Origin: Nitrospiraceae bacterium
GTDB lineage: Bacteria > Nitrospirota > Thermodesulfovibrionia > Thermodesulfovibrionales > UBA1546
Length of the DNA stretch: 14,320 bases
NCBI GenBank assembly: GCA_003535475.1
Contig: DOHC01000071.1
Location: 1 to 14,320 of the forward strand
Direction: 5' to 3'
In this document: positions 1-5,831 of the stretch, in pieces
Position numbering within the stretch: position 1 is the first letter of the stretch
Layout of the letters: each line of letters begins with the position of its first letter
Position numbers and translations under genes: made by a program
The notes under the pieces: generated by a model
What the model was told of the DNA's origin: nothing
Database searches by the model: none
The model's input: only the letters and a program-made list of their open reading frames with translations

Positions 1-2
1 TC

Positions 3-635
3 TTCCCGCCGAAAACAGTTCATGTCGTGGTTGTTGACCCCGGCGTAGGTTCAAACAGGCGCCCGATACTTGTTATAACAGACCATGCTTATTTCATAGG
101 CCCTGATAATGGCGTCTTTTCACTTATATACAGCTCAAAAAATGAAACTCTTAAGGTGATTCATCTGACATCAGAGCATTATTTTATGCCCTACAAAGGC
201 CCGACATTTCACGGCAGGGATATATTTGCCCCATCTGCTGCATGGCTCACAAAAGGCATAGAGCCGGCAAAGTTCGGAGAAGCAATTACCGATTATGTAA
301 CCCTGCATTTTCCGTCTGCATCAAGGCCTGAAGAAAAAACTGTAGAAGGAGAAGTCATATACATAGACTGTTTTGGCAATGCAATAACCAATATAAAAGC
401 ATTGGATTTGAACATGCTTTACAGCATCAATCCCGAAGGAAAATTAAAGATTATTGCAAAGGAAAGGCATACAGAACTTAGAAGCCACTATTCACAGGTT
501 CAGGACAAAGGACTTTATGCCTTGGTAAACAGCACAGAATATCTTGAACTCTTCACCTACAAAGGCAATGCATCTTTGGCATTTGATATTAAGGTAGGAG
601 ATATCGTAAGAGTCATACTGTCTGACTTGAAATAA
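3..635 (+). CDS. SAM hydroxide adenosyltransferase (DUF62 family), 5'-truncated by the window edge
   Basis: The frame is open from the first complete codon, and the residues before the first GTG (FPPKTVHV) fit the family, so the gene starts outside the window. The family motif VVVDPGVGS is followed by the FIGPDNGVFS segment and the FHGRDIFAPSAAWL motif, the hallmark of DUF62 enzymes. These hydrolyse S-adenosylmethionine to adenosine and methionine using an activated water or hydroxide. The C-terminal beta-barrel region (EGEVIYIDCFGNAITNI, then VNSTEYLELF and GNAS) is intact and ends normally. About 70-80 N-terminal residues are missing compared with usual family members of about 260-280 residues. 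The gene converges on the GNAT gene, with only 58 bp between the stop codons and no clear terminator hairpin. The family call is firm; the cellular role of this family is poorly defined. Confidence 0.9.
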   Translation, partial: FPPKTVHVVVVDPGVGSNRRPILVITDHAYFIGPDNGVFSLIYSSKNETLKVIHLTSEHYFMPYKGPTFHGRDIFAPSAAWLTKGIEPAKFGEAITDYVTLHFPSASRPEEKTVEGEVIYIDCFGNAITNIKALDLNMLYSINPEGKLKIIAKERHTELRSHYSQVQDKGLYALVNSTEYLELFTYKGNASLAFDIKVGDIVRVILSDLK

Positions 636-693
636 TCCCTTAAAGATTCCACTTTGAAGATTTGAAATGTTTCTCTTATTTGCCTGTATAAGA

Positions 694-1146
694 TTAAAGC
701 TCAATTATCACCGCGTCTTCATCGCATTCAGGGAAACGGGGACATCTGAGGCAGTCTCCCCATATCTTCTGAGGAAGTTTTGATTTATCAATGGATTTAA
801 ATCCGTTCTTTCTGAAAAACTCAGGCTGATAAGTGAGAGCAAACACCCTTTTTATGCCGAGTCCTTTTGCCTCCTTGAGACATATTTTCAAAAGTCTATT
901 TCCTATGCCCCTGCCCCTTGATCCTTCTGCAACAGCAAGCGACCTTATCTCCGCAAGGTCATCCCATAATATGTGAAGCGCGCTTACTCCTTTTATCTGC
1001 CCGCGGTCTTCGCATACAAAAAGGTCTCGGATGCTTTCATAGAGGTCATTTAAGGAACGCGGCAGCATCTCCTCTTTTTTTGCAAATTCGTTGATAAGCC
1101 GCTGAACCTCTTTGATGTCAGATATTTTTGCTTTTCTTATCTTCAA
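694..1146 (-). CDS. GNAT N-acetyltransferase, ArgA-like short form (probable N-acetylglutamate synthase)
   Basis: This 150-residue protein is a single GNAT domain. The acetyl-CoA binding signature (EGSRGRGIGNRLL) lies at residues 74-86, preceded by the beta-4 strand AEIRSLAV, and YQPEFFRKNGF at 107-116 is the usual C-terminal GNAT segment. The tail contains a Cys cluster, WGDCLRCPRFPEC (Cys132, Cys135, Cys141), which I recall from the short ArgA-like acetyltransferases of anaerobes. Those would acetylate glutamate as the first step of arginine synthesis. The start is TTG at 1144-1146, chosen because AGGAGA lies a few bases upstream and the family alignment begins at MKIRKA. It overlaps the end of the oxidoreductase gamma gene by 29 bp, so the two are probably co-translated. 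The GNAT assignment is firm. Glutamate as the substrate is an inference, and no arg genes are nearby to support it. Confidence 0.85.
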   Translation of the reverse strand: MKIRKAKISDIKEVQRLINEFAKKEEMLPRSLNDLYESIRDLFVCEDRGQIKGVSALHILWDDLAEIRSLAVAEGSRGRGIGNRLLKICLKEAKGLGIKRVFALTYQPEFFRKNGFKSIDKSKLPQKIWGDCLRCPRFPECDEDAVIIEL

Positions 1147-1681
1147 TATATCTCCTGCCCTTTGCTATCGCCTCTTTATTTGAGCCAAGAGCCTTTCTCC
1201 TTTTTGCAGGTGTAAGCTCTTCAAGCGCATTGACTGCTGATTCTTCTTTTATTATCCCTGTCTCCGCAAGCAAGGCGCTGAGCATTACCATGTTGGCGCA
1301 TTTCGTGCCTCCGATTGAGGCAGCTATTTCGCTTGCAGGGACATCAACAACTCGCACATCAGAGCGCAGTTCCGGTTTTTTTATAAGAGACGAATCAAAC
1401 ATTAAAATTCCGCCATTCTTCAGCCTCGGTTGAAATTTATTTAGAGAAGCCTCATTCATGACAATAAGAATTTCAGGATTCCTGACAACCGGAGAGCCTA
1501 TCATCTCGTCAGAGATAATAACGGTGCAGTTTGCAGTGCCGCCTCGCACCTCAGCTCCGTAAGAAGGAAACCATGTAACCTCTTTGTTTTCAAGCATCCC
1601 GCTGTATGCAAGCAGTTTGCCGAGAAACAGAATGCCCTGCCCTCCAAATCCTGCTACCATTATCTTATGTTCCAGAATCAC
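1118..1681 (-). CDS. korC: 2-oxoacid:ferredoxin oxidoreductase, gamma subunit
   Basis: This is the gamma subunit of a four-subunit 2-oxoacid:ferredoxin oxidoreductase (2-oxoglutarate or 2-ketoisovalerate type). The enzyme reversibly oxidises a 2-oxoacid plus CoA to acyl-CoA and CO2, passing electrons to ferredoxin in the cytoplasm. The glycine-rich GFGGQGILFLGKLLA is at residues 11-25 and SYGAEVRGGTANCTVIIS at about 40-57; both are typical of the family. At 187 residues it is full length. The start is GTG at 1679-1681, preceded by AAGGAG at an unusually short spacing; an in-frame ATG at residue 8 is the alternative. The gene follows the beta subunit after a 161-bp gap filled by an inverted-repeat element and overlaps the acetyltransferase downstream. 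Subunit identity is firm, but the 2-oxoacid used cannot be told from this subunit, so kor rather than vor is a label of convenience. Confidence 0.9.
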   Translation of the reverse strand: MILEHKIMVAGFGGQGILFLGKLLAYSGMLENKEVTWFPSYGAEVRGGTANCTVIISDEMIGSPVVRNPEILIVMNEASLNKFQPRLKNGGILMFDSSLIKKPELRSDVRVVDVPASEIAASIGGTKCANMVMLSALLAETGIIKEESAVNALEELTPAKRRKALGSNKEAIAKGRRYIEDKKSKNI

Positions 1682-1706
1682 GTCTCCTTGTTTTACAGCT
1701 ATTTTG

Positions 1707-1844
1707 AGAAAGGCAAGATATAGTATTTGAGCGGTTTTTTTTGCCGATATTCCTAAAATTATGTAAATAATAAAGAGGCAAAATCCTAGGAGTCCCGATT
1801 TTATCGGGACGAGAATGAGCGAGAATGCTATATCCTGCCTTTCT
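1707..1844. repeat. MITE-like inverted-repeat element between the oxidoreductase beta and gamma genes
   Basis: The ends (1707-1727 and 1824-1844) are inverted copies of each other, identical at 19 of 21 positions, with the shared cores AGAAAGGCA and GATATAG. A second nested inverted pair (TTTTGCC at 1739-1745, GGCAAAA at 1777-1783) and a perfect 8-bp palindrome (GTCCCGAT at 1792-1799, ATCGGGAC at 1803-1810) lie inside. The right end covers two of the three bases of the beta-subunit stop codon. There is no credible reading frame inside it. I see no clear target-site duplication, so insertion is inferred from the terminal repeats. It could instead be a transcribed hairpin that separates or processes the two cistrons. 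Confidence 0.55.
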
Positions 1845-2601
1845 AACCATTCTGATCATTTGAACTATATTTATCCTTAAATGTCCCGAGAGGGAAAACA
1901 GCCATCATCTCAGAGCGCATCCAGTCTATGGACTCCTCAGCAGACATTCCCCAGTCAGTCGGACAGGGAGATAATATCTCCACAAAGCTGAATCCCTTGC
2001 CCTCCATCTGATACCTGAATGCCTTCTCAACATTTTTCTTTGTCGTCATAAGATTTTTTACAGAGTCAACCGAGTTCCTTGCAATAAACGAAACACCCTC
2101 AATAGTTGCAAGCATTTCAGAAACACGCAGAGGATAACCTGATGTCTTAACATCTCTGCCCCTCGGCGTGGTGGTAGTCTTTTGCGAGATAAGCGTTGTC
2201 GGAGCCATCTGTCCGCCTGTCATGCCGTATGTGGCATTGTTTACAAAAAACACAGTGAAGTTCTCACCCCTGTTTGCGGCATGGATTATCTCTGCAGTGC
2301 CGATTGCAGCAAGATCTCCGTCACCCTGATATGAAAATATTATCTTATCGGGCATTACCCGTTTCAGCCCTGTAGCTGCTGCAGGGGGCCTTCCGTGCGC
2401 CACCTCAAGAATGTCAAAGTTGAAATAGTCATAAGCAAAAACAGCGCATCCGACAGGCGCAATTCCTACAACTTTCTCCCTGATATTAAGATTGTCTATG
2501 CACTCTGCAATAATCCTGTGTATCAGGCTGTGTCCACAGCCCGGGCAGAACCTGAAAGGCACAGGTTTAAGGCTTATCGGTCTTTTAAATACCTGTTCCA
2601 T
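1843..2601 (-). CDS. korB: 2-oxoacid:ferredoxin oxidoreductase, beta (thiamine diphosphate) subunit
   Basis: This 252-residue protein carries the thiamine-diphosphate module of the oxidoreductase. CPGCG at residues 19-23 and the GCAVFAYDYF region are followed by YQGDGDLAAIG at 91-101, the Mg-ThDP binding motif, and VNNATYGMTGGQMAPTT at 120-136. Its length and sequence flavour match the beta subunits of 2-oxoglutarate and 2-ketoisovalerate enzymes rather than pyruvate enzymes. It starts 10 bp after the ppx stop codon, with no strong ribosome-binding site, so it is probably transcribed with ppx. In most genomes the ferredoxin-like and alpha subunits directly precede beta. Here ppx occupies that place and no alpha subunit lies in the window. 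The protein looks complete and all visible ThDP residues are present, so the gene is not an obvious pseudogene. Substrate specificity is not determined. Confidence 0.93.
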   Translation of the reverse strand: MEQVFKRPISLKPVPFRFCPGCGHSLIHRIIAECIDNLNIREKVVGIAPVGCAVFAYDYFNFDILEVAHGRPPAAATGLKRVMPDKIIFSYQGDGDLAAIGTAEIIHAANRGENFTVFFVNNATYGMTGGQMAPTTLISQKTTTTPRGRDVKTSGYPLRVSEMLATIEGVSFIARNSVDSVKNLMTTKKNVEKAFRYQMEGKGFSFVEILSPCPTDWGMSAEESIDWMRSEMMAVFPLGTFKDKYSSNDQNG

Positions 2602-2611
2602 AAAGTTTAAA

Positions 2612-3538
2612 CTATGAAACCCTTTCAGAAAGTTTTATTAGTACACCCTCAAGCAGTCCGTCGTCGCTCACAAGAATATTATCAAATCCGAATAACTCCA
2701 TGATATTAATTGTAAAGAGTATGCCTGGGATAATCAAGTTTGCCCTTTCCGGCTCAAGCCCAATCATCTTTTTTCTCTCACTGAGAGGAATGCTTATAAG
2801 TCTCCCTGAAATATCATAGAGTTTTTCTAAAGAGATATTATGCCTGTGAAGTTTTTCATGGTCGTAACTCTCAAGCCCAATGTCAATAGATGCAAGCGTC
2901 GTAATAGTTCCTGCTGTTCCGATAAAAACTGCCCTGCTGTTTATGAGATGCCCCATCTGCGTTTTAATCCTGCTTAAAATAATCTCCGTTTCCCTTCTCA
3001 GCGAGACAGTATCAGCTTTTGACGGAGGGTCTGATTTTATGTGATTGTCAAAGAGCTTTACAACGCCTGTCGGAATTGTCCCCATTTCAACAGGTGATGA
3101 ATTCCGGCAGAAAATCCATTCAGCGCTTCCGCCGCCGATGTCAACAATAAGAGACGAATCCGTCTCCGGCAGGTCAAATATAACACCCCGCGCTGTAAGT
3201 TCCGCCTCCTCTTCGCCTGAAATCACTTCTATATTTATTCCTGTTTCCGATAAAACCCTCCGCATGAATTCTTCTGAATTTTTCGCCTCTCTTAATGCGC
3301 TTGTACCGACAGCTTTTACATGCAAGATTCCGTAGATTGAAATAATATCCGAAAACGCCTTCAGGACAGATACTGATTTTTCCATGTTGTCTGCATTCAG
3401 TAATCCTGTCTCGCCAATGCCTGCGGCAAGACGGGTAATTACCATCCCTGTCCTGAGACGGGTAATCTTTCTGTTTTCCACTCTGCCGATAAGCAGCCTG
3501 ATTGTATTTGAACCAACATCTATCGATGACAACAGCAT
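2612..3538 (-). CDS. ppx: Ppx/GppA family exopolyphosphatase / pppGpp phosphohydrolase, short form
   Basis: This 308-residue protein has the actin-like ASKHA phosphatase fold. The phosphate-1 motif SSIDVGSNTIRLLI is at residues 4-17, SGEEEAELTARG at 107-118 carries the catalytic glutamate region, and the phosphate-2 motif LIVDIGGGSAEWIF is at 130-143. IGTAGTITTLA follows in the second half. The family removes terminal phosphates from polyphosphate or the gamma phosphate of pppGpp; sequence alone does not separate the two roles. At 308 residues this is the short two-domain form, lacking the C-terminal HD-like domains of E. coli Ppx and GppA (about 500 residues). The start codon is only 5 bp from a perfect TATAAT, with no ribosome-binding site, so translation may be leaderless. 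The beta-subunit gene follows after 10 bp. Confidence 0.88.
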   Translation of the reverse strand: MLLSSIDVGSNTIRLLIGRVENRKITRLRTGMVITRLAAGIGETGLLNADNMEKSVSVLKAFSDIISIYGILHVKAVGTSALREAKNSEEFMRRVLSETGINIEVISGEEEAELTARGVIFDLPETDSSLIVDIGGGSAEWIFCRNSSPVEMGTIPTGVVKLFDNHIKSDPPSKADTVSLRRETEIILSRIKTQMGHLINSRAVFIGTAGTITTLASIDIGLESYDHEKLHRHNISLEKLYDISGRLISIPLSERKKMIGLEPERANLIIPGILFTINIMELFGFDNILVSDDGLLEGVLIKLSERVS

Positions 3539-3543
3539 TGTTT

Positions 3544-3549
3544 ATTATA
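3544..3549 (-). promoter_or_regulatory. Putative -10 element of ppx, with a start codon nearly at the transcription start
   Basis: On the minus strand a perfect TATAAT ends 5 bp before the ppx ATG. At normal spacing transcription would begin at or next to the A of the ATG. No good -35 hexamer lies 16-18 bp upstream, so the site is tentative. Confidence 0.3.
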
Positions 3550-3627
3550 ACCCAAAAATGCGGTTCACTCATTTATATGGCAGGCATGTGTGCTGAAAAA
3601 GCTTTACAAAACAATGCGATTTTACTC

Positions 3628-3798
3628 AGGAGGCTGTGTCTGTCTTTCGGCAGTATTAAACTACCTTTACAGATTGCAGGCGCTAATACAATATATCCGG
3701 TTATCCCAAGCTGTTATGCGGGGCTATCCGCTCCGAGAGACTTCAGCCCCTATTCTGACAGACCCGTGAATCTTGCCTTAATCCAAACACAGCCTCCT
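3628..3798 (-). ncRNA. Candidate structured RNA bounded by 12-bp inverted repeats (class unknown)
   Basis: The ends are perfect complements: AGGAGGCTGTGT at 3628-3639 and ACACAGCCTCCT at 3787-3798. They could form a closing stem around about 147 nt. Inside, GGGGCT (3720-3725) and AGCCCC (3745-3750) form a hairpin. A second hairpin (3649-3665) pairs fully only on the minus strand, where a G-U wobble replaces a C-A mismatch, so the minus strand is the likelier RNA. Size and closed-end design resemble 6S RNA, but I could not match the sequence or the central bubble to 6S or to any riboswitch I know. A small mobile element with 12-bp terminal repeats is the alternative. Confidence 0.35.
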
Positions 3799-3852
3799 AT
3801 TTATCCACCCATAACTCTCTTGGCAGGCATATGCGCCTCAAAATCTTTGGTT

Positions 3853-3913
3853 CTTTCGTAAAAAAGTTGAAAAAGTGAAATAATGACCATAAGACTATTT
3901 TGTGTTACGAAAG
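3853..3913. repeat. Short inverted repeat (9-bp arms)
   Basis: CTTTCGTAA at 3853-3861 and TTACGAAAG at 3905-3913 are perfect inverted copies separated by 43 bp of AT-rich sequence. The pair lies just left of the two-hairpin dispersed repeat and may be part of the same compound insertion. Confidence 0.4.
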
Positions 3914-3922
3914 GTTCCTCAA

Positions 3923-4004
3923 TGTCATTCCCGCAGTCAGTAAGCGGGAATCCAGATAAAACAAATATACTGGATGCCCGATTAAGAACTTCGGGCATGA
4001 CGGA
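3923..4004. repeat. Two-hairpin REP-like dispersed repeat, copy 1
   Basis: The element starts with TGTCATTCCCGC and ends with CGGGCATGACGGA, and it is closely matched by 8478-8557. It forms two adjacent hairpins: ATTCCCGC / GCGGGAAT with a 9-nt loop, then ATGCCCGA / TCGGGCAT with a 9-nt loop. The two outer ends are also near-inverted copies (GTCATTCCCG against GTCATGCCCG), as are the inner ends (ATCCAG and CTGGAT). The hairpins match copy 2 except in the second loop, while the linker between them differs. This architecture suggests a non-autonomous REP/MITE-type repeat mobilised in trans. Confidence 0.85.
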
Positions 4005-4106
4005 CAAGAGAGAGTAAGAGGCATTTTAGAGATAAAATTTATGATCATCAACTTAAATACGAATGAAGGAAATCTTTACAACCGGATTCTTCATTCAATA
4101 AACCCA

Positions 4107-4135
4107 TTCACCGCTATTCGGCTTTATGATATGAT
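4107..4135 (+). promoter_or_regulatory. Putative sigma-70-type promoter of murA
   Basis: TTCACC (4107-4112) and TATGAT (4130-4135) are separated by 17 bp. Transcription would start about one or two bases before the murA ATG at 4144, giving an essentially leaderless mRNA. This agrees with the absence of a ribosome-binding site there. Confidence 0.45.
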
Positions 4136-4143
4136 AAATCTCT

Positions 4144-5397
4144 ATGGATAAACTGATTATAAAAGGCGGGGAAAGACTTAAGGGTGAGGTTGAGATAAGT
4201 GGGGCAAAGAACGCAGCATTGCCTGTTATAGCGTCCACACTCCTTGCGCCCGGAGAGCACACAATAACCAGAGTCCCTGACCTTAGGGATATAAAGACAA
4301 TGGGCAGGCTCCTTGAGAACATGGGCGCGGAGTTTCATTACGAGCCGCACAAAGCAGTCATAGCAATGAACAAGGTAAAGAATCTTGAAGCGCCGTATGA
4401 GCTTGTTAAGGAAATGAGAGCATCCGTGCTTGTGCTTGGGCCCATGCTGGCAAGATTTGGCCGCGCAAAGGTTTCTCTGCCCGGAGGATGCGCTATAGGC
4501 GCAAGACCGATAAACCTTCATCTTATGGGACTTGAGAAGATGGGGGCAAAAATAGAACTTGAATCAGGTTATGTTATGGCATCGGCAAAAAGGCTGAAGG
4601 GCTCTGTAATATATTTTGACATATCAACCGTAACAGGGACTGAAAACCTCATGATGGCTGCATCTCTTGCGAAAGGCGTGACAGTCCTTGAAAATGCAGC
4701 AAGAGAGCCGGAGGTTATAGACCTTGCAGATGCGCTGACAGCAATGGGCGCAAAGATTAAGGGAGCAGGCGGGAGTATTATAGAGGTAGAAGGCGTAGAT
4801 GAACTCAGTCCCCTTACCCATAAAGTGATCCCTGACAGGATTGAGACTGGTACGTTTATGGCCATAGCAGGGATAACAGGCGGGGATATCACGATAAGGG
4901 GATGCATGCCGGAACACGTTCAGGCATTTTTGATAAAGCTTAAGGCAACAGGACTAAAGGTCGAAGAAACAGCGGATGGGGTTCGGGCAGTTGGCCCTGC
5001 AAGGCCTAATGCAGTTGATATAGAGACAGCGCCTTACCCCGGATTCCCAACAGATATGCAGGCGCAGTTTATGGCATTAATGAGCACAGCGCAGGGAACA
5101 AGCATAATCACAGAGACAATCTTTGAAAACAGGTTCATGCATGTTGCCGAACTCAGGAGAATGGGAGCCGACATAAGTTTTAAAGGAAGCACAGCAACTG
5201 TTCGGGGAGTCAGGAGATTAAAAGGGGCGAATGTGATGGCTACAGACCTAAGGGCAAGCGCCTCGCTTGTTGTTGCTGCGCTCGGCGCAGAAGGAGAAAC
5301 CACTATCCACCGTGTCTACCACTTGGACAGGGGATATGAAAAAATAGAAGAAAAGCTCTCCATCCTTGGTGCGGATGTCAGAAGGGAAAAGAGGTAA
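4144..5397 (+). CDS. murA: UDP-N-acetylglucosamine 1-carboxyvinyltransferase (MurA)
   Basis: MurA transfers enolpyruvate from phosphoenolpyruvate to UDP-GlcNAc, the first committed step of peptidoglycan synthesis in the cytoplasm. The 417-residue length is standard. SGAKNAALP at 19-27 carries the conserved Lys22, MRAS supplies Arg92, and [16 protein letters not shown] (112-127) contains the catalytic Cys116. That is the cysteine alkylated by fosfomycin in other bacteria, so the enzyme is predicted to be of the sensitive type. [13 protein letters not shown] near residue 300 holds the conserved active-site Asp, and [13 protein letters not shown] is the typical C-terminal segment. No ribosome-binding site precedes the ATG, but the family N-terminus (MDKLIIKGG) fixes the start. 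The gene converges on rpsU, and its stop codon lies inside a shared palindrome. Confidence 0.98.
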   Translation: MDKLIIKGGERLKGEVEISGAKNAALPVIASTLLAPGEHTITRVPDLRDIKTMGRLLENMGAEFHYEPHKAVIAMNKVKNLEAPYELVKEMRASVLVLGPMLARFGRAKVSLPGGCAIGARPINLHLMGLEKMGAKIELESGYVMASAKRLKGSVIYFDISTVTGTENLMMAASLAKGVTVLENAAREPEVIDLADALTAMGAKIKGAGGSIIEVEGVDELSPLTHKVIPDRIETGTFMAIAGITGGDITIRGCMPEHVQAFLIKLKATGLKVEETADGVRAVGPARPNAVDIETAPYPGFPTDMQAQFMALMSTAQGTSIITETIFENRFMHVAELRRMGADISFKGSTATVRGVRRLKGANVMATDLRASASLVVAALGAEGETTIHRVYHLDRGYEKIEEKLSILGADVRREKR

Positions 5398-5411
5398 GAA
5401 GTCTTACCTCT
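5390..5411. terminator. Palindrome spanning the stop codons of convergent murA and rpsU
   Basis: AGAGGTAAGA (5390-5399) and TCTTACCTCT (5402-5411) are perfect inverted copies around two bases. The murA TAA (5395-5397) and the rpsU TAA (complement of 5404-5406) both sit in the arms, so the structure encodes the last residues of both proteins. A hairpin would form in either transcript. No long T-run follows on the plus strand, so it may act as a bidirectional 3'-end stabiliser or a weak terminator rather than a classical one. Confidence 0.55.
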
Positions 5412-5604
5412 CCCCAGTAAGCCTTACCCTTTTAAGAGCTTTTTTACGCGCAGCAATAGCCTTTTTTTTCTTTTTTACGCTTGGCTTTTCGTAATGCTCT
5501 CTCTTCTTTATTTCCGAGAGAATTCCTTCACGTTCACACTGCTTTTTAAACTTCCTGAGAGCATTCTCAAAAGAATCACTCTCGCGCACCTTCACAGAGG
5601 GCAT
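5404..5604 (-). CDS. rpsU: Small ribosomal subunit protein bS21
   Basis: This 66-residue basic protein matches bS21, a late-assembling 30S protein near the anti-Shine-Dalgarno region that aids initiation. The sequence [20 protein letters not shown] at the start, then [24 protein letters not shown] and the Arg/Lys-rich tail, are typical. The ATG is preceded by a G-rich ribosome-binding site (AAGGGGGGG) about 7 bp upstream. It is transcribed away from the glucokinase gene from a well-formed promoter and ends convergently against murA. No dnaG or rpoD neighbour, a common partner in other phyla, is present. Confidence 0.97.
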   Translation of the reverse strand: MPSVKVRESDSFENALRKFKKQCEREGILSEIKKREHYEKPSVKKKKKAIAARKKALKRVRLTGER

Positions 5605-5661
5605 TTATAATCCCCCCCTTCATAAATTTTATACTTTAAGTAATCCTATATAAAGCAGGAT

Positions 5662-5702
5662 ACTTTACCAATTAAATCATCCGTATGTCAAGAAAATGTC
5701 AA
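5662..5702 (-). promoter_or_regulatory. Putative rpsU promoter with a tandem -35 element
   Basis: On the minus strand TTGACA (complement of 5686-5691) is followed after 18 bp by TAAAGT (complement of 5662-5667). A second perfect TTGACA lies 11 bp further upstream (complement of 5697-5702). This gives a leader of about 50 nt before the rpsU ATG. Confidence 0.5.
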
Positions 5703-5770
5703 GGGATCGGAAATGTGCCTTTACCACGGCAAAAAGCAGTGGAAAACCCTGTCCTTTCCTTTCTAACGGG

Positions 5771-5800
5771 TTTACACTGCAAATATTTTTGTGGTAAACT
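5771..5800 (+). promoter_or_regulatory. Putative promoter of the glucokinase gene
   Basis: TTTACA (5771-5776) and TAAACT (5795-5800) are 18 bp apart, about 30 bp before the chosen glucokinase start codon. It would head the transcript running through lepB and the riboflavin synthase gene. Confidence 0.4.
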
Positions 5801-5831
5801 TCAAAATCTTCATTTTAAAACCTCAAAGCGT

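Larger units (their letters stand above)
3539..4143. other. 605-bp spacer between divergent ppx and murA
   Basis: No convincing gene lies here; the open frames are short, lack family features and run through repeats. From left to right it holds the putative ppx -10, a 171-nt segment closed by 12-bp inverted repeats (3628-3798), a 9-bp inverted repeat (3853-3861 with 3905-3913), a two-hairpin dispersed repeat (3923-4004) and the murA promoter. Nothing identifiable was seen in 4005-4106. Confidence 0.7.

Noticed and set aside
1665-1859. 64-codon minus-strand frame across the korB-korC gap
   Set aside because: It is made of the inverted-repeat element and overlaps the ends of two confident genes.
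3628-3798. tRNA, tmRNA, SRP RNA, RNase P RNA or a common riboswitch at the inverted-repeat segment
   Set aside because: The conserved sequence blocks of these classes were not found on either strand; only the general outline resembles 6S RNA.
3502-3861. 119-codon plus-strand open frame between ppx and murA
   Set aside because: It begins inside the antisense of ppx, has no ribosome-binding site, reads through the inverted-repeat segment and has no recognisable protein features.
3801-4007. 68-codon minus-strand frame
   Set aside because: Its coding content is mostly the two-hairpin dispersed repeat; such frames recur wherever the repeat lies and are not genes.
4623-4917. Long antisense open frames within murA
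   Set aside because: They are shadows of a strongly coding gene and have no initiation signals or family features.
5685-5831. N-terminal extension of the glucokinase frame
   Set aside because: The added residues have no family similarity, and a putative promoter lies within this stretch; the ROK domain starts at MPEKYVIG.
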